The notes below the pieces were generated by a model. The model was not told the origin of the DNA, ran no database searches, and saw only the letters and a list, made by a program, of their open reading frames with translations. DNA of 60,987 nt from assembly GCA_002840055.1 (NCBI GenBank), contig PGZJ01000010.1, positions 1 to 60,987 of the forward strand, given 5' to 3'. The stretch comes from Gammaproteobacteria bacterium HGW-Gammaproteobacteria-11 (GTDB taxonomy: Bacteria > Pseudomonadota > Gammaproteobacteria > Pseudomonadales > Pseudomonadaceae). This document shows, piece after piece, positions 17,331 to 25,864 of the stretch. The translations under genes were made by a program, and so were the position numbers. Positions within the stretch are counted from its first letter, which is position 1; each line of letters begins with the position of its first letter.

Positions 17331-17383
17331 GGCTGGCCGGAGTTGCCCAATAGCATTCCGGCCAGCCCGCTGCCCAAGCGGGC
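17331..17383 (+). promoter_or_regulatory. Two overlapping hairpins in the DUF1302 leader
   Basis: GGCTGGCCGG (17331-17340) pairs perfectly with CCGGCCAGCC (17358-17367). GCCCGCT (17365-17371) pairs with AGCGGGC (17377-17383). The two stems share bases 17365-17367, so full pairing of one weakens the other. They lie 30 bases upstream of the DUF1302 start. The rest of the 277-base gap shows only a small CTCTG/CAGAG repeat. Confidence 0.45.
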
Positions 17384-17412
17384 ATCACAGGTGACAATAC
17401 AGGAGCAGCACA

Positions 17413-19239
17413 ATGACAAGAAAAACCCCTGTCTGGGCATGGAAAGCCTTGCCCTTGGCAATCGGCCTGGCCAGCATCGGCGGACAGGCCGGCGCAGCCA
17501 ACTTCTCGATCGGTGAGGTCCAAGCCCAATTCGACTCACAACTCAGTGTCGGCGCCAGCTGGTCTACCGCCGATCCAGACAAACGCTTTATTCACACCGA
17601 TACCCTGGTTGATGGTCAGCCCATGGGCGGCCAGGCGCTGGCCCGAACGTCGGACGACGGGCGTTTGAATTTCGAGCAGGGCGATGCCTTCTCAAAAAGC
17701 TTCAAAGGCAGCCACGACCTGGAGTTGCGTTACGACAACTCGGGTGCCTTTTTCCGCGGCAAATATTGGTATGACTTTGAAATCAAAGATGGCAGCCAAC
17801 GCTTCTACGACATCAGCGATGACGGTAGCGCGCCCCTGCAAAAAGGCTCCGGGATGGCGCTTCTGGATGCCTTCGTGTATCACAACTACAGCATTGGCAG
17901 ACTGCCGGGCAACGTGCGTCTTGGCCGCCAGGTTGTCAGCTGGGGTGAAGGTCTGTTTATCGGCAACTCGATCAACGCCATCAACCCGCTGGACGTATCA
18001 GCCTTCCGGCGCCCCGGCTCAGAGGTCAAGGAAGCCCTGATTCCGGTTGAAATGCTCTATCTGTCCCAGGCCTTGACCGACAACCTGACCATGGAGGCCT
18101 TCTATCAGCTGAAATGGGCGCCAACGGTCACCGACAATTGCGGCACCTTCTTTGGCGCTGACACTGTCGGCAAGGGCTGTATTGACCGTTTGATTGTTTC
18201 CGGTATGGATAGGCCTCAGGGCGAGGTACTGGATATCCCCGGCAACATCACCATCGTGCGCGCTCGCAAGGATGAAGAGGCCCGTGATAGCGGTCAGTTT
18301 GGGGCGGCCATGCGCTGGTTCGTACCTGAGCTGAATGATACCGAGTTTGGCTTGTATGCCATGAACTATCACAGCCGCACGCCAACCTTTAACGGTGTCG
18401 CCGGTAACTTCCTCGCTGGCTTTGACCCCACTGAACTGGTTTCAGGTATCAATGGAACCGTCGGTGCCAGTGGCTACTTCTTCAAGTACCCGGAAGATAT
18501 CCGGCTGTATGGCGTCAGCTTTCAAACCAATATTGCCGGCATGCCGGTGGCTGGTGAGATCAGCTATCGACCCAACCTGCCGCTGGGTATTGCTACCAGC
18601 GATGTCAGCCGCACCACACTGCAACTCGGCCAGGACAACACCCACCGCGGCCTGGTCGGCCTGCCGACGGGAACGGAAATCCGTGGTTATGAGCGCAAGG
18701 AGTTCTTCCAGGCACAGCTCTCGGCGATCAAGACCATCGACCGCATCTTTGGCTCCAGCCGCATGGTGATTGCCGGTGAAGTGGCTTACAACCACCTGGG
18801 CGGGATTGGCAGCGGCGATGGTGACACCAAGTTCGGCCGTGACTCGCTGTTCGGCCAGAGCCCCTACGGCGAAGGTGTACCCGGGCGGGTAGCAGGCAGC
18901 TGTGAATCGGAAACCGGCACCTCGCCACGGCGTTTCAGCTGGTGTGAAAACGACGGTTACATGACCAGCCATGCCTGGGGTTACAGAATCCGCGCCAGCC
19001 TCGACTACAGCAATGTATTCGCCGGCATCAATCTCAGCCCGACGCTGGCCTGGTCCCATGATGTGGAAGGCTACAGCCCCAACTTCACCGAGAATGCAAA
19101 ATCCATCAGCCTTGGGCTGAACGCCGACTACGCCAACCGTTACAACGCCAGTCTCAACTACACCAACTACTTTGACGGCAAATACAACACCCTGGTTGAT
19201 CGCGACTATGTCTCGCTCAGCTTTGGCGTCAGCTTCTGA
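17413..19239 (+). CDS. DUF1302 outer-membrane-type protein
   Basis: The 608-residue protein begins with a signal peptide (about 1-28, ending GQAGA) and then alternating aromatic beta-strand sequence typical of DUF1302 proteins (FSIGEVQAQFDSQLSVGASW, LRYDNSGAFFRGKYWYDFE, VRLGRQVVSWGEGLFIGNS). It ends in a barrel-like strand with final phenylalanine (YVSLSFGVSF). DUF1302 proteins are paired with DUF1329 proteins in clusters for uptake or use of hydrophobic compounds; the precise role is not established. AGGAG precedes the ATG. The partner gene follows after 23 bases. Control by the divergent AraC protein is likely. Confidence 0.85.
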   Translation: MTRKTPVWAWKALPLAIGLASIGGQAGAANFSIGEVQAQFDSQLSVGASWSTADPDKRFIHTDTLVDGQPMGGQALARTSDDGRLNFEQGDAFSKSFKGSHDLELRYDNSGAFFRGKYWYDFEIKDGSQRFYDISDDGSAPLQKGSGMALLDAFVYHNYSIGRLPGNVRLGRQVVSWGEGLFIGNSINAINPLDVSAFRRPGSEVKEALIPVEMLYLSQALTDNLTMEAFYQLKWAPTVTDNCGTFFGADTVGKGCIDRLIVSGMDRPQGEVLDIPGNITIVRARKDEEARDSGQFGAAMRWFVPELNDTEFGLYAMNYHSRTPTFNGVAGNFLAGFDPTELVSGINGTVGASGYFFKYPEDIRLYGVSFQTNIAGMPVAGEISYRPNLPLGIATSDVSRTTLQLGQDNTHRGLVGLPTGTEIRGYERKEFFQAQLSAIKTIDRIFGSSRMVIAGEVAYNHLGGIGSGDGDTKFGRDSLFGQSPYGEGVPGRVAGSCESETGTSPRRFSWCENDGYMTSHAWGYRIRASLDYSNVFAGINLSPTLAWSHDVEGYSPNFTENAKSISLGLNADYANRYNASLNYTNYFDGKYNTLVDRDYVSLSFGVSF

Positions 19240-19262
19240 TAACGGTTACTGGAGAACACCTA

Positions 19263-20639
19263 ATGATGCATATGCAAAAAAGACTGCTGGGTGCCGGCGG
19301 ACTGAGTCTGAGTCTGCTGGCCTCCAGCGTGCTGGCCCAAGGCCTGACGCCGGCAGAAATCGATGCCCTCGGCGGCCCGGTGCTGACCCCGGTTGGCGCG
19401 GAGCGCGCCGGTAACGCCGCAGGCACCATTCCCGAATGGGACGGCGGCTTGGGCCGAGACGCGGGACAAACGCTGGATGACAACTTCCAATCCAACCCTT
19501 ACGCCGGCGAACAGCCGCAATTCGTCATCACGGCGCAAAATTATCAGCAATACCGCGACAACCTTACTCCCGGTCAAATCGCGCTGTTCGAGCGCTATCC
19601 GGAAACCTTCCGCATGCCGGTTTACACCTCGCATCGCAGCATTGGTTTCCCGCAAAGCGTGTATGACCAGGTGCGTCAAACCGCCGGTCAGGCGCGACTG
19701 GTAAACGGCGGTGACGGTATCGAGAACTTTTCCCACGGCACCTTCGCCTTCCCGATTCCCAAGGTCGGGGCCGAGGTCATCTGGAATCACAACACGCGCT
19801 ACCGGGTCAACCTGAAGCGCTGGTACATGCAGGCCATGCCGCAGACCAATGGCAGTTATACCCTGATCAAGCTTGAGGAAGAGGTGGGTTATCCAGCATT
19901 GATGCCGGATGTGGATGAAAGCACGGTGCCCAATACCCTGCTGTATTTCAAACAACGTGTGAACGCGCCAGCGCGCCTGGCCGGTAACGTGCTGCTGGTA
20001 CATGACACCCTTGATCAACTGAAGGAGCCGCGCATGGCCTGGGTCTACAACGCAGGGCAACGTCGAGTACGGCGCGCCCCGCAAGTGGCCTATGACGGAC
20101 CCGGCACAGCCTCGGACGGCATGCGTACCTCGGACAATTTTGCCATGTACAACGGCGCGCCGGATCGCTATGACTGGACGCTGGTGGGCAAGCGAGAGGT
20201 GTTCATTCCCTACAACAGTTACCAGTTGACCGAGCCAGGCTTGAAATACGCCGATGTACTCAAGACCGGCCATATCAACCCCGATCACACCCGCTTTGAG
20301 CTGCACCGGGTCTGGGAAGTACAAGGCAACGTAAAGACCGGTCAACGGCATATCTATGCCCAGCGCAACTTCTTCGTCGATGAAGACAGCTGGACCATCA
20401 GCCTGGCGGATCACTATGACGGTCGAGGTACCCTGTGGCGCGTGGGTGAAGGCCATATCGGCTTCAATTACGTGCAGCAACTGCCGGGCTATTCGATCGA
20501 AACCCTGTACGACCTGCTTGCCGGCCGCTATATCGCGCTGGGCATGTACACCGAGGAAGTCTCCGCACCGCAGTACGACTTCGTTCCCAGCGTCAATCAG
20601 TTCACGCCGGCGGCACTTCGCGCCTCAGGCGTGCGCTGA
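19263..20639 (+). CDS. DUF1329 exported protein
   Basis: The 458-residue protein has a signal peptide (about 1-26) and the DUF1329 signature near the front (LTPAEIDALGGPVLTPVGAE, then AAGTIPEWDGG) with many aromatic residues later (YNSYQLTEPGLKYADVL, HRVWEVQGNVK). DUF1329 proteins resemble LolA/LolB-like lipid carriers in predicted fold and usually sit beside DUF1302 genes, as here. Probably periplasmic or outer-membrane facing. GGAGA lies upstream of three clustered ATGs (19263, 19266, 19272), so the start is uncertain by up to three codons. A strong terminator follows, which limits the operon to two genes. Confidence 0.85.
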   Translation: MMHMQKRLLGAGGLSLSLLASSVLAQGLTPAEIDALGGPVLTPVGAERAGNAAGTIPEWDGGLGRDAGQTLDDNFQSNPYAGEQPQFVITAQNYQQYRDNLTPGQIALFERYPETFRMPVYTSHRSIGFPQSVYDQVRQTAGQARLVNGGDGIENFSHGTFAFPIPKVGAEVIWNHNTRYRVNLKRWYMQAMPQTNGSYTLIKLEEEVGYPALMPDVDESTVPNTLLYFKQRVNAPARLAGNVLLVHDTLDQLKEPRMAWVYNAGQRRVRRAPQVAYDGPGTASDGMRTSDNFAMYNGAPDRYDWTLVGKREVFIPYNSYQLTEPGLKYADVLKTGHINPDHTRFELHRVWEVQGNVKTGQRHIYAQRNFFVDEDSWTISLADHYDGRGTLWRVGEGHIGFNYVQQLPGYSIETLYDLLAGRYIALGMYTEEVSAPQYDFVPSVNQFTPAALRASGVR

Positions 20640-20670
20640 CGCAACTGAGCAGTCATTGGTTTGGGCTTGG

Positions 20671-20699
20671 GGGATGTCCATTGGACATCCCTCCTTTTT
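20671..20699 (+). terminator. Intrinsic terminator after DUF1329
   Basis: GGGATGTCC (20671-20679) and GGACATCCC (20683-20691) form a perfect 9-base-pair stem with a 3-base loop, followed by TCCTTTTT on the plus strand. It ends just at the stop of the convergent btuF gene. Confidence 0.9.
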
Positions 20700-21522
20700 A
20701 CTTCTGCTCCACGGCCATCCAAACCAGATCACATAACGCCTCGACGGCATCCAGCATCCGGGGTGACGGCCTGACCAGGCTATCGCCATCCACTACCTTC
20801 AGCTGATTATGCTGCACCGCACGCAACTGCGGAAACTGCCGCCAGGCCTCCAGCCACGGGTGCGGCTGCGCAGTAACATCATCAAAGACAATAATCAGAT
20901 CCGGATCAGCCGCAATCACATGTTCACGGCCTATCTGCGGCGCCAGTATGCCCAGATCGGCAAACACATTGCGGGCGCCACAGTGACGCAGCACATCCCC
21001 AAGCATTTGCTGATCGCTGATGGTGAAAATCGGGTCATCCCAGAGCTGGATAAACACCCGCGGTGCCGAATCGGTCAAGGGTCGCTGCAAGGCTGCAAGA
21101 CGGGCCTGATAGTGCGCGGCCAACTCATCGGCGCGGGCTTCAGCCTGCAGCAACTGACCCAGTCTCTCGGTCAGCTCACCCATATCCTCAAGCTTTTGCG
21201 GATCAAATCGCGCTACCTGAATACCCCAGGTTTCAAGCTGACTGAGCAGTTCCGGCGGGTTACCCGAGGTCCAGGCCAGGACCAGATCGGGGTTGAGTGA
21301 CAGCAGGCGTTCACGCGACAGGGTCTGGTAGCCGCCGACCCTCGGAAGCGCATCCAGCGTCGCCGGCAAAAGACCATCGTCAAGCACCCCGACCAGCCGA
21401 TGCTCGGCGTGCAACTGTACAACCATATCAGTGAGGAAGGGCGCCAGACTGATGACCCGTGGGCTGGCGGACAGCGGCAGACTCAAGACCAACAGGCTGG
21501 CCGCCAGCCAGGCGCGGCGCAT
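20698..21522 (-). CDS. btuF: Cobalamin-binding periplasmic protein BtuF
   Basis: The 274-residue protein has a signal peptide (about 1-19) and the class III substrate-binding fold (RVISLAPFLTDMVVQLHAEHRLVG at the front, HVIAADPDLIIVF near residue 200). It resembles BtuF, which delivers vitamin B12 to the BtuCD permease. No btuC or btuD lies in the window. Its ATG overlaps the stop of the preceding membrane-protein gene by one base (TAATG), placing it in an operon with ribA. A haem or siderophore-binding relative cannot be excluded from the sequence alone, but the presence of btuB nearby supports B12. Confidence 0.82.
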   Translation of the reverse strand: MRRAWLAASLLVLSLPLSASPRVISLAPFLTDMVVQLHAEHRLVGVLDDGLLPATLDALPRVGGYQTLSRERLLSLNPDLVLAWTSGNPPELLSQLETWGIQVARFDPQKLEDMGELTERLGQLLQAEARADELAAHYQARLAALQRPLTDSAPRVFIQLWDDPIFTISDQQMLGDVLRHCGARNVFADLGILAPQIGREHVIAADPDLIIVFDDVTAQPHPWLEAWRQFPQLRAVQHNQLKVVDGDSLVRPSPRMLDAVEALCDLVWMAVEQK

Positions 21523-21947
21523 TATTTCACCCAGGCGCTCGGTGGCTTGTAGAGAAACATCAGGCCCATGCTCGCCAGCACCAGGAGTATCAGCGGAATG
21601 ATTTCACCAACCGCCACATAGTGCAGCATGCCCATCCAGGCCGGCAGCTTGGCGTTCAACAGACCCAGCATTTGCTGGCGATGCAGCTCAACCCAGGCAT
21701 CAGCCGCTTCGGGCGCCTCGCCCAGGCCTTCCGCTTTGATCAATGCATGCTTGTAAAAGCGGAAGCGCCACAGCGACAGAAACAGCGTGGCCAATCCCAG
21801 GATAAACAGTGGGAGGGCACCCGCCTCCCAGGCCGGCTGTTGCTGACTGAGAAACCAGGCCAAGGCAATCGGCAGACCCAAGGTAACACCGGTTTGCATA
21901 CGCCAGTTGCGCAGCAAGGCGCGCCAATGCGGTGTTGCATCAAACAT
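21522..21947 (-). CDS. Small conserved-looking membrane protein between ribA and btuF
   Basis: I know no function for this protein of 141 residues. It has two or three membrane helices (about 20-36, [14 protein letters not shown]; 44-62, [17 protein letters not shown]; and 111-135, [21 protein letters not shown]) with an amphipathic stretch between. Three ATGs lie in a row; I chose the third (21947), which has GGAG seven bases upstream. It overlaps the ribA stop by 8 bases and the btuF start by 1, so the three genes are translationally linked. It might assist cobalamin or flavin handling, but that is only position-based. Confidence 0.6.
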   Translation of the reverse strand: MFDATPHWRALLRNWRMQTGVTLGLPIALAWFLSQQQPAWEAGALPLFILGLATLFLSLWRFRFYKHALIKAEGLGEAPEAADAWVELHRQQMLGLLNAKLPAWMGMLHYVAVGEIIPLILLVLASMGLMFLYKPPSAWVK

Positions 21948-22557
21948 CATCATTCTCCGCCTGATGGATCTCACCAAGCATGTGCCCGAGCTTGCCGGCC
22001 TTGGTTGCCAGATACTTGCTGTTATGCGGATTAAGCCCAAACTCCAGTGGCAGCCGCTGCGCGACCCGTACGCCAAAACCCTCCAGCGCCTTGACCTTGC
22101 GTGGATTGTTGGTCAGCAATTTCAGGCTGGAAATACCCAGATGCGCCAACATCGGCTGGCAAATGGCATAGTCACGCTGGTCGGCGCCAAAGCCCAATTG
22201 TTCATTGGCTTCGACTGTGTCGGCGCCACCGTCCTGCAGGTGATAGGCACGGATCTTGTTCATCAGACCGATACCACGGCCTTCCTGGCGTAGATACAGC
22301 AACGCGCCGCGACCTTCGTCAGCAATCGCCTGGAGTGCCGCCTCAAGCTGAAAACCGCAGTCACAGCGCAGACTGAAAAGTGCATCGCCGGTCAAGCATT
22401 CGGAATGCAGGCGGCCAAGGACAGGTTGGCCATCGGCGACATCGCCCAGGGTCAGAACCACATGCTCCTTTCCCGTTTCCTCCTCGAGGAAACCGTGCAT
22501 GGTGAAGGTACCCCATCGGGTAGGCAATTTGGATGACGCAACAAAGGTGACTGACAC
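21940..22557 (-). CDS. ribA: GTP cyclohydrolase II
   Basis: RibA opens GTP to the first pyrimidine intermediate of riboflavin synthesis. The 205-residue protein carries the zinc-binding [18 protein letters not shown] and the [10 protein letters not shown] active-site motif. The start is a GTG with AGGAG six bases upstream. Here it is a stand-alone enzyme, apart from the main rib cluster 3 kb away, where the RibBA protein has lost the zinc ligands; this gene therefore probably supplies all GTP cyclohydrolase II activity. It overlaps the downstream membrane protein gene by 8 bases. Confidence 0.96.
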   Translation of the reverse strand: MSVTFVASSKLPTRWGTFTMHGFLEEETGKEHVVLTLGDVADGQPVLGRLHSECLTGDALFSLRCDCGFQLEAALQAIADEGRGALLYLRQEGRGIGLMNKIRAYHLQDGGADTVEANEQLGFGADQRDYAICQPMLAHLGISSLKLLTNNPRKVKALEGFGVRVAQRLPLEFGLNPHNSKYLATKAGKLGHMLGEIHQAENDDV

Positions 22558-22597
22558 ACCTGTCTCCTGTAGAGCCGCTGCATGAAAAGGGCTGGTA

Positions 22598-22642
22598 TCT
22601 TAGCAGGAGATCAGCCGCAGAGCGACGTCAAGCAAGCGGCTG
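22598..22642 (-). promoter_or_regulatory. Possible ribA promoter and 3' hairpin of the retropepsin gene
   Basis: On the minus strand TGCTAAGAT (extended -10; TAAGAT at 22598-22603) would start a leader of about 34 bases for ribA. CAGCCGC (22612-22618) and GCGGCTG (22636-22642) form a 7-base-pair hairpin upstream of it, possibly ending the previous transcript. No good -35 is seen. Confidence 0.35.
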
Positions 22643-22667
22643 AATATGTCTGGATTTACTGCCTCCG

Positions 22668-23321
22668 TCAGAATCGGCGCTCCAGCAGCAGCGTGCCATT
22701 CTCGTCACGCATGCTGACCCGACTCAGGTAGCTGTTGCCCAGCAGGATTTCCTGTGGAAAGCGCCCCTCGAGAACCAGCGCTTCCACGCCGGTCAGCTCG
22801 ATATCGCCCACCTTGACCCGGTCCAGTCGCACGCGATAGGCCGGCACCTGGGCACTGGCCGTATTGACCATCGTCTGCGTGCCTTGCAGCCGGTAATCCA
22901 CACCAATACGCTGCGCCTCTACCGAGCTCATGGCAATGCTGGTCGCGCCGGTATCCACCATGAACTGCACCACGCGGCCATTGATGCTGCCCGTCGTCCG
23001 GTAATGCCCACCCTGTCCACGGGCAATCACCACTTGCTGACGCTCCGGTGCAGTAAAGCCTTCAGTATATTCACGCTGCAAGCCAAGCTGACGAACCTGA
23101 CCGTTGATCCGCAGGGTCGCCGTATTACTGTCAGCCGCAACCAGCTCGACCCCTGCAGGCCCCGGCCGACCGACACGCAACATATGTCGCTGGCCATCAA
23201 TATTGACCACGGCAGCATTCGGGAACAGCCCGACGACCCTGACCTGCGGATCGGCCTGAATCCAGGGCGAGACAACCAGTGCCAGCAGAGCCAACCAGAC
23301 TAAACGCGGTTTTCCGTCCAT
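22668..23321 (-). CDS. Retropepsin-like aspartic protease, exported
   Basis: The 217-residue protein begins with a signal peptide (about 1-23, MDGKPRLVWLALLALVVSPW) and ends in a retroviral-type aspartic protease domain with the catalytic DTGAT motif (in RVVQFMVDTGATSIAMSS) and a flap and closing strand typical of the family. Such proteins work as dimers. The substrate is unknown and the site is probably periplasmic. I chose the ATG at 23321 because it opens directly into the signal peptide; the frame extends upstream into pgpA. It is the last gene of the large minus-strand cluster running from nrdR. Confidence 0.85.
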   Translation of the reverse strand: MDGKPRLVWLALLALVVSPWIQADPQVRVVGLFPNAAVVNIDGQRHMLRVGRPGPAGVELVAADSNTATLRINGQVRQLGLQREYTEGFTAPERQQVVIARGQGGHYRTTGSINGRVVQFMVDTGATSIAMSSVEAQRIGVDYRLQGTQTMVNTASAQVPAYRVRLDRVKVGDIELTGVEALVLEGRFPQEILLGNSYLSRVSMRDENGTLLLERRF

Positions 23322-23343
23322 GAAAATGCCTCCCAGGCGTGAT

Positions 23344-23832
23344 TCAGAGCAGCAGCCACTGCAGCGCCAACAGCACCAGCAGCGCCATAAGGCCAGCAAT
23401 CAGGTCATCAAGCATGATACCCAGACCGCCTTCAACCTGCTTGTCGACCCAGCCTATTGGCCAGGGCTTCCAGATATCAAACAGCCGAAACAGCACAAAC
23501 CCGGCCAGCAGCCAAAGCCAGCCTGGCGGTGCCAGCAGCATGGTCAGCCACAGCCCGACAAACTCGTCCCAGACAATCCCGCCGTGATCGTGTACACCCA
23601 GATCCCGCGCCGTGCGACCACACAACCAGATACCCAGCAGCGTGCTGACCAGCAATACGGCAATATAGCCCGCCAGCGGCAATTGCTGCCAGAGCAGCAC
23701 AAAGGGCACCGCGGCCAGCGTGCCCCAGGTGCCGGGGGCCTTGGGGATAGCACCGCTGCCAAGACCAAAGGCCAGAAAATGCACAGGGTTACGCCAGACC
23801 GATGCCGGGGCGTGGGGTTGCTGCTCAGTCAT
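23344..23832 (-). CDS. pgpA: Phosphatidylglycerophosphatase A
   Basis: PgpA dephosphorylates phosphatidylglycerol phosphate to phosphatidylglycerol in the inner membrane. The 162-residue protein starts MTEQQPH and has four hydrophobic stretches with the family motifs GSGAIPKAPGTWGT, IVWDEFVGLWLTM, RLFDIWKPWPIGWVD and GLGIMLDDLIAG, whose acidic residues are thought to be catalytic. The chosen start overlaps the thiL stop by 8 bases; a longer upstream frame reads inside thiL and is unlikely. The order nusB-thiL-pgpA is standard in this group. Confidence 0.94.
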   Translation of the reverse strand: MTEQQPHAPASVWRNPVHFLAFGLGSGAIPKAPGTWGTLAAVPFVLLWQQLPLAGYIAVLLVSTLLGIWLCGRTARDLGVHDHGGIVWDEFVGLWLTMLLAPPGWLWLLAGFVLFRLFDIWKPWPIGWVDKQVEGGLGIMLDDLIAGLMALLVLLALQWLLL

Positions 23833-24823
23833 TACTGGCGTCCTTGAAATGTTGGTATCCACCCACGTCGGTAACGACCTTCGGGCCGTCACCGTCATCC
23901 AGCCACACCCCCTCGCCGGCCACAACCTCACCGATCACACTGACCTCGAAGCCCTGGGTGGCCCAGACACTCAGACAACGCTCACTGGCCACCGGCAGGG
24001 TAAAGAGCAAACGGTAATCATCACCCGCGCCGAGCATCCACTCCCGGCGCTGGGCCGCAGGCCAATGCATCAAGGCTGCTGAGCAGGGCAGCTGCGCACT
24101 GTTGATATGCAACGCGACCTGACTGGCGCGGGCCAAGTGGCCGGCATCGGCCAGCAGACCATCGGAAATATCCAGCCCGGCACTGGCTACACCGGCCAGC
24201 TCCAGACCCAGTTCGCACTGCGCCAAGGGCCGCCAGAAACGTTGTAACAGATAGGCCTGACTCTGCTCATCCAAGGTGGCGGGTACTGCCTGCCCCTGCA
24301 CCAGCGCCAGCCCGGCACCGGCATCGCCGAGGCTGCCACCCACACACAGCAGATCACCCGGCTGGGCATCACGCCGGCGCACTACCTTGAAGCCGTTGAC
24401 CTCGCCAAAGACGCTGACACCAATATTCAGAGGCCCGCGGGTGGTATCACCGCCGATCAGGCTGATGCGATGATCGCGCGCGGCCTCGGTCAGGCCGGCG
24501 GCGAATTCTTCCAGCCAATCTTCATCGACAGTCGGCAGGGTCAAGGCAAGGGTAAAGGCTATCGGTCGTGCGCCCATGGCAGCCAGGTCGCTGACAGCAA
24601 CGGCAAGCGCACGGTAGGCGATGTCGGCAGGCAGGTATTGATCGGGGAAATGCACGCCCTGAATCAGGCTGTCAGTGGAGATGACCCACTGTTTTTCCGG
24701 GTCGGGGCTGAGCAGGGCGGCATCATCGCCGATGCCCAGGGTGACCCGACCCTCATCCCCCGCCGCCTCCAGGGCTGGCGTGCGAAAGAATCGGCGGATA
24801 ACATCGAACTCACCCAAGGGCAT
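23825..24823 (-). CDS. thiL: Thiamine-monophosphate kinase
   Basis: ThiL phosphorylates thiamine monophosphate to thiamine diphosphate, the cofactor that Dxs also needs. The 332-residue length is normal. Motifs are GEFDVIRRFF at the front, GIGDDAALL, VAVSDLAAMGA (metal-binding aspartates), and LIGGDTTRG. It lies between nusB and pgpA in the usual order. The 25-base gap to nusB and overlap with pgpA support cotranscription. No thiamine riboswitch is seen, as expected for a salvage or terminal step inside a constitutive operon. Confidence 0.95.
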   Translation of the reverse strand: MPLGEFDVIRRFFRTPALEAAGDEGRVTLGIGDDAALLSPDPEKQWVISTDSLIQGVHFPDQYLPADIAYRALAVAVSDLAAMGARPIAFTLALTLPTVDEDWLEEFAAGLTEAARDHRISLIGGDTTRGPLNIGVSVFGEVNGFKVVRRRDAQPGDLLCVGGSLGDAGAGLALVQGQAVPATLDEQSQAYLLQRFWRPLAQCELGLELAGVASAGLDISDGLLADAGHLARASQVALHINSAQLPCSAALMHWPAAQRREWMLGAGDDYRLLFTLPVASERCLSVWATQGFEVSVIGEVVAGEGVWLDDGDGPKVVTDVGGYQHFKDASND

Positions 24824-24848
24824 GGCAACTGCCTCCCGTCAGCGGTAC

Positions 24849-25328
24849 TCAGCGGCCGCGACGGGCCGCATTGACTTCAACACTGCGCAGACGCGGTGCC
24901 AGCTTGTCGAGAATACCGTTTACGTACTTGTGACCGTCAGTGGCACCGAAGGTCTTGGCCAGCTCGATGCCTTCATTGATTACCACCTTGTACGGCACGT
25001 CAATACGGTGGGTCAACTCGAAGACGCCAATACGCAAGGCCGCCAGCTCAATCGGATCCAGCTCCTTGACCGGGCGATCCAGCACCGTGGCCAGACTCTC
25101 GTCCAGCTCGGTCAGATGCCTGCCCACACCGGTCAGCAGGGCGTGAAAATACTCGCCATCGACCTTGGCAAAGTCGTTGTCAGCGCGGTACTGAGCTTCC
25201 AGATCAGACATCGGCAGACCGGTCACATGCCAGCCGTAGAGGGCCTGCAAGGCCAGACTGCGCGCCTTGCGACGGGCTGACGCCTTGGGCCGACCAGGCA
25301 GACCGGCAGCGCTATCAGAGTCGCTCAC
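24849..25328 (-). CDS. nusB: Transcription antitermination factor NusB
   Basis: NusB binds boxA RNA with ribosomal protein S10 and promotes antitermination in rRNA operons. The 159-residue helical protein has [17 protein letters not shown] near the front and the later conserved [31 protein letters not shown] region (about residues 95-125). It starts at a GTG that overlaps the ribH stop by four bases (GTGA), so ribosomes can pass directly from ribH. The N-terminal 20 residues are a variable extension. Confidence 0.95.
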   Translation of the reverse strand: MSDSDSAAGLPGRPKASARRKARSLALQALYGWHVTGLPMSDLEAQYRADNDFAKVDGEYFHALLTGVGRHLTELDESLATVLDRPVKELDPIELAALRIGVFELTHRIDVPYKVVINEGIELAKTFGATDGHKYVNGILDKLAPRLRSVEVNAARRGR

Positions 25329-25804
25329 TTGGCCTCCATCGCCCGGAACAGGCTGACCATTTCAACCGCCGACATGGCCGCTTCTGCGCCCTTGTTGCCG
25401 GCCTTGGTGCCCGAGCGCTCAATCGCCTGCTCAATGCTGTCAACCGTCAGCACACCGAAGGCAACCGGAATGCCATACTCCAGCGACAACTGGCCAATGC
25501 CCTTGACGCACTCACCGGCTACGTATTCAAAGTGTGGCGTACCACCGCGAATCACCGCGCCCAGGGTAACGATGGCATCGTATTGCTTGGTCTCGGCAAC
25601 CTTCTTGACCACCAGCGGGATCTCAAAGGCACCCGGTGCGCGGATAATGGTGATATCCGACTCTTTCACACCATGGCGCTTCAGCGCGTCGATGGCGCCG
25701 GACAACAGGCTCTCCACCACAAAGCTGTTGAAGCGGCCAACGACCAGTGCGTAGCGGCCCTGGACTGCAACGAAATCGCCTTCGATGGTACGGATAGCTG
25801 TCAT
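25325..25804 (-). CDS. ribH: 6,7-dimethyl-8-ribityllumazine synthase
   Basis: RibH condenses the pyrimidine ArP with dihydroxybutanone phosphate to lumazine, the penultimate riboflavin step. The 159-residue length fits the icosahedral or decameric enzyme. Motifs are [42 protein letters not shown] and [15 protein letters not shown] text (here [15 protein letters not shown]). AGAGAG precedes the ATG. It lies 60 bases after ribBA and overlaps nusB, so it belongs to the long rib-nus-thi-pgp operon. Confidence 0.97.
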   Translation of the reverse strand: MTAIRTIEGDFVAVQGRYALVVGRFNSFVVESLLSGAIDALKRHGVKESDITIIRAPGAFEIPLVVKKVAETKQYDAIVTLGAVIRGGTPHFEYVAGECVKGIGQLSLEYGIPVAFGVLTVDSIEQAIERSGTKAGNKGAEAAMSAVEMVSLFRAMEAK

Positions 25805-25864
25805 GTCTACTCTCTCTTTAAAAGAACCGACTGTGCACCGGGCACAGTCGTGGATCGGGTGCGT

